Assembly: GCA_003254905.1 (NCBI GenBank)
Contig: QANU01019034.1
Location: forward strand, 124,001 to 188,000
Source of the DNA: Nissolia schottii
Taxonomy: Eukaryota; Streptophyta; Magnoliopsida; Fabales; Fabaceae
Length of the DNA: 64,000 nt
Direction: 5' to 3'
Each line of letters begins with the position of its first letter. Position 1 is the first letter of the stretch. Positions 60,480 through 64,000 of the stretch are shown one piece after another. Under the pieces are notes generated by a model. That model saw nothing but the letters and a program-made list of their open reading frames with translations, was not told the DNA's origin and did not search any database. The position numbers were made by a program, and so were the translations under genes.

Positions 60480-62715
60480 TCACTTTTGAGGTTTCAAACA
60501 GAAAATTTTAATTTAAAAATATAAGAATTTTTTCTGTGTGGGAGAGTCATGCTTGGGTAACGGTTACATGGCATGGGAGTAAATAATTGTCATACTCATG
60601 CACATTTTTTTGAGGGACCAAAGTGCCCCTTCAAACAAAAGTGACAAAAAAGAATGAAGGTGGTCCTTGAAGAAGAAACAAAAAAGGAAAGATGTGTGAG
60701 GGTGAAGATTGGTTCCTAATGTTGTGGATTGTAATAGATTAATGTCAAAATTTGAAAACATGAAAAAGTAGGAAATGATTATTCCTAATACATCAATCTC
60801 GTTTTGGGCAACAAATTGGAGTGACAACCCGAAAAAGGTACCAAAAAGGCTTCTTTTAGGTCAAGGTGTACTGTCATAATGGAAAGCAAAGCAAATTGGT
60901 ATATTTTGGGTCCACCAAAGGGCAATGCCCAAGAAGAGAGAATCTAGGCTGTATAAAGGAGCATAGTAGAGGGTTTGTATCACATATTTTTATTGGTCTT
61001 GGGGTTTCAATTAGTTGGCCTGCAACTACAAGAAAAAAAAAACCAATCTTCAATCTTGGATCATACTCGTGGAGGTCCAAGTCCAAAGTCAAGCCACAAC
61101 AATATAGTAACCAATATGGTCTCGTATGATATACAATATCTAGGGTTGAAAGTGAGTGAAACAAGGTTCTGAGCTATTTATAACTCGATTTGTTAATAGC
61201 GCAATAAGTTGAACTCACAAATTGAACTTAAGTTCAAAATTTCAGCTTGTTTATTAAATGAGTCAAGTTTAAGTTTTGCTTATGAGTTGACTTGATTATA
61301 AATATACACACACACCCCAATGTATGTACATAATCATGTTTTGTTATTATTATTATTATTGATAGTGATAATAAGTCTATGTTATTATGACCATATGTTA
61401 TGACTTATTAAATATAAAAGATTTAATTTGTATCTAATTTGAGATATTTAATTAAATTTAAGTGACTCGTAAGCTAGTTCGAGCTCGATAAGATTTTAGT
61501 TACTTGAGCTCAAACCCAAAAATTTGACTCGATTTTAAATGAGCTCAAGCTCGACTTAATTCACTGTGAGATCTCGTGGTTCTGGTATGGACCCATCGTT
61601 GTACTGTGGGAGGCCTCGGCCAAACTACTTATGGCCACTAAACCCCTTATGACCAAACTCCTTATGGCTTAACCCCTTTAAGAACAAAATTTTTAAGTTT
61701 TTAATGCAATAAAATTATTAAAAAAATTTGGGTATCTTAACAAGTGTTTTCAGACTTGTTAGCTAAACTTATAAATATTAGTGTTAAAGAAAATACGACA
61801 GATGAAAATTAATTTTTTGCCATCTTTATCTGTTTAGAGAAATATTTTATGTATAATTCAAAATTTATCAACTTTTTTACAATTTACTCTCTTTAATATG
61901 TGTTTCTTTTTTTCTTATTCTTTATTTTTTTTTCTCTTCTTCCCCAATCCTCCATCATTATTTTTTCGTTTCCATCTTATTCTTTATAAATAAGAGTTTT
62001 TATTTTCGTTTCCATCATATTTGTGCATATATATGTAAAAATTTATGCACTTAATAAACCATAAATTGACACTATGATTAACAAAATTTGAATTGTATAC
62101 CTAACATTACTATTTTTTTTTTATACGTGTAGTATAGATATCCAATCTTTCTTGTTAAAGTTTATTAACAAATTTTCAAATTCATCAACTCGTGCGGTTT
62201 TCGGCTAGCCAATAAAACGGATGACACAACACAACCTTTTTTTTTTTATGGTAAAGTGTAATATGAAACAAAACTATATAGCTTTACTTGCAAGACAAAT
62301 GTTTTCCCCATATATACAAATATCATGCTGACATGCAAGCATGATATGTTAGTTAATTGGACGTGTCGATTTCGCTAATCTTTGATTAAAACGAGATGAA
62401 GATATCACTAGAGTTGGTATATATATACACATATACTTGATTTTTAAGAAAAAAATACATTTATACTCATTTGTCATGGGACACTATCCTAACTCTAATC
62501 TTATCCATCATTAAATGAGATCACTACACCCATCAAAATCTCATCAAGTACTAGAGAAGTTGTGAGTCAACACGTTATCAAATATCAAATGAGTTCAAGA
62601 CCCGTTTCTACTTAGTAGGTGGAATAATACTAATCTTTGATTTAGATGAAAGTTTGGAGTAATAGTTGCATGGCTAAACTAGAGTATTATATAAATATGA
62701 ACATGTATAATAGGA
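60480..62715. other. Intergenic upstream of the HNH-like and ABCG genes
   Basis: This is the promoter side of two divergent genes. The leader near 60437-60451 has a GTA repeat. The rest is AT-rich, with a TTATTATTATTATTATT run near 61345. A weak resemblance to the MITE family lies near 62020-62113. No gene is recognised. Confidence 0.5.
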
Positions 62716-64000
62716 ATGAGCGGTTATTGTAGCGGGATGGAAAGTGGTAATCTGTATAAAGCTGCAAGCAGCTTAAGGGAAAGAAGTTCTTCATATGAAG
62801 TAGATGATGATGAAGAAGCTCTGAAATGGGCTGCACTTGAAAAACTCCCTACTTACAATCGTTTGAAGAAAGGGTTGCTGACCAAATCCAATGGTGAGGT
62901 GAATGAAATAGATGTCACTCATATTGGTATGCATGAAAGGAAGAAAGTGTTGGAGAGGCTGGTGGGAGCTGCTGAAGAGGACAATGAGAACTTTCTGTCT
63001 AAGCTGAGGGAAAGAATTGATAGGTATACGTATATCAATTGCTAACATTGCCTTGTTTTCACTTTTCTCTTGCCTTGTCATTGTTATATTGAAATTTCAA
63101 CCTCTTTTTTCTCTATCTTTGAATGTTTCCAGAGTTGGGATTAGCATTCCAACAATTGAAGTAAGGTTTGAGCATCTAAATGTTGAGGCAGAAGCTTATG
63201 TTGGCAGCAGAGCCTTGCCAACCTTCTTTAACGATGTTGTTAATATACTAGAGGTAACCATGTGTCAAGATTATTTATCGTTACTTTATCTTTGTCTTTG
63301 ATATGTAAATTACTCTGACAAATTTAATGTTCCAGCGTTATTTGAACTATCTCCATATTCTTTCAAGTAAAAAGAAGCAAGTCACCATTCTTAAGGATGT
63401 TAGTGGAATTGTAAGACCTAGCAGGTGAGAATAAAGAATTGTAAGACCTTATTCTCTTTTACTATAGATAATTCTGTTACATGACCATTACATTTTTTCA
63501 GGATGACGTTGCTTTTGGGTCCTCCAAGTTCTGGAAAAACCACACTCCTTTTGGCTCTGGCTGGAAAGCTTGATCCTGATCTTAAGGTGAAAAGAGTTTC
63601 ATTCATGTTTTGCTTCATGTGCCATTCATATAATTTAATTACTTATACTATATCCAATTTTAATGGTGACATTAAATGCTGCAGGCTACTGGGAGAGTGA
63701 CTTATAATGGACATGAGATGTTTGAGTTTGTGCCAAAGAGAACTGCTGCCTATATCAGTCAGCATGATGTTCATACTGGCGAAATGACTGTTAGGGAAAC
63801 CTTGGCTTTCTCAGCGAGGTGCCAAGGGGTTGGATCGCGTTACGGTTAGTCAACGTTTTAACCTTTAAAAAGTATTCCTTTTCATCTCATATATTTAATA
63901 TACAAGCATGACTCTGTTTTTTCGGCTAAATGTACAGACTTGCTATCTGAATTATCAAGAAGAGAGATAGCAGCTAATATTAAGCCTCACCCAGATGTTG
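62716..64000 (+). CDS. Full-size ABCG (PDR) transporter, 5' part
   Basis: Six exons are seen (62716-63023, 63133-63253, 63336-63424, 63502-63586, 63685-63844, 63938 to the window end), all in phase. The N terminus has the PDR landmarks [20 protein letters not shown] and [20 protein letters not shown]. The first nucleotide-binding domain shows Walker [10 protein letters not shown] and the Q-loop region [20 protein letters not shown]. Plant PDR proteins are plasma-membrane pumps for terpenoids, phenolics, hormones or xenobiotics. The substrate cannot be told from this part. The ABC signature, Walker B, membrane domains and second half lie beyond the window. Confidence 0.93.

Noticed and set aside
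62020-62113. Possible third, very decayed copy of the MULE-related MITE
   Set aside because: TTTGTGCATATATATG and TTGTATACCTAACATTAC resemble parts of the family, but no left end is visible and the DNA is AT-rich, so chance similarity cannot be excluded.

Overview
The window is nuclear DNA of a flowering plant. It has AT-rich intergenic sequence, short GT-AG introns, many MITEs, and seven plant genes whose products resemble eudicot proteins. Several resemble legume proteins as I remember them, so a legume is my best guess, but nothing here fixes the species. There is one assembly gap at 23357-24120. All exon maps were made by hand from splice signals, reading phase and family resemblance. No search was run.

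Host genes, left to right: (1) minus strand 3628-9123, an ANTI-SILENCING 1 (ASI1/IBM2)-like BAH + RRM chromatin/RNA protein, with an exon-intron unit amplified three times in tandem. (2) Minus strand 11410-15998, a membrane-anchored alpha/beta hydrolase with Asp in the nucleophile position. (3) Plus strand 37444-38905, a borealin-related protein (BORR-like) of the chromosomal passenger complex. (4) Plus strand 48740-51470, a plastid ATP/ADP antiporter (NTT/AATP). (5) Plus strand 53435-56776, an NPH3-domain protein without a BTB domain. (6) Minus strand 57390-60370, a coiled-coil protein with an HNH-nuclease-like motif. (7) Plus strand from 62716, the 5' part of a full-size ABCG (PDR) transporter, cut by the window end. 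They look like ordinary independent genes, not a pathway cluster.

The most interesting region is 21649-31581. It is a roughly 9.9-kb DNA transposon with terminal inverted repeats and an exact 9-bp target duplication (TTTTTATAA), features of Mutator-like elements. Its recognisable gene encodes a Ulp1/C48-type SUMO-protease-like domain, and no mudrA transposase is visible. Dozens of short motifs of the type AATGTTTGCACA / AAAGTTTGCACA fill its two subterminal regions and also its introns, but not its exons. An LTR-retrotransposon fossil is inserted in it. Two short elements (474-700 and 55244-55684, the latter inside an intron of the NPH3 gene) share its termini and its internal motif, so they are very likely its MITE derivatives.

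Other repeats: a mariner-like element (2057-3347), an Au-type SINE and a foldback MITE in intron 1 of the ASI1-like gene, an hAT-type element with an 8-bp target duplication (40222-41017), further foldback elements (1458-1572, 43322-43470, 47202-47717, 50151-50290), a LINE 3' fragment with an RNase H domain (32280-32793), a Ty1/copia fossil (35174-36090) and two arrays of GGCGATTT-type hairpins. The rest of the intergenic sequence (about 16.5-21.6 kb, 33-35 kb, 43.6-48.7 kb, 60.5-62.7 kb) is AT-rich, with no gene I can recognise.
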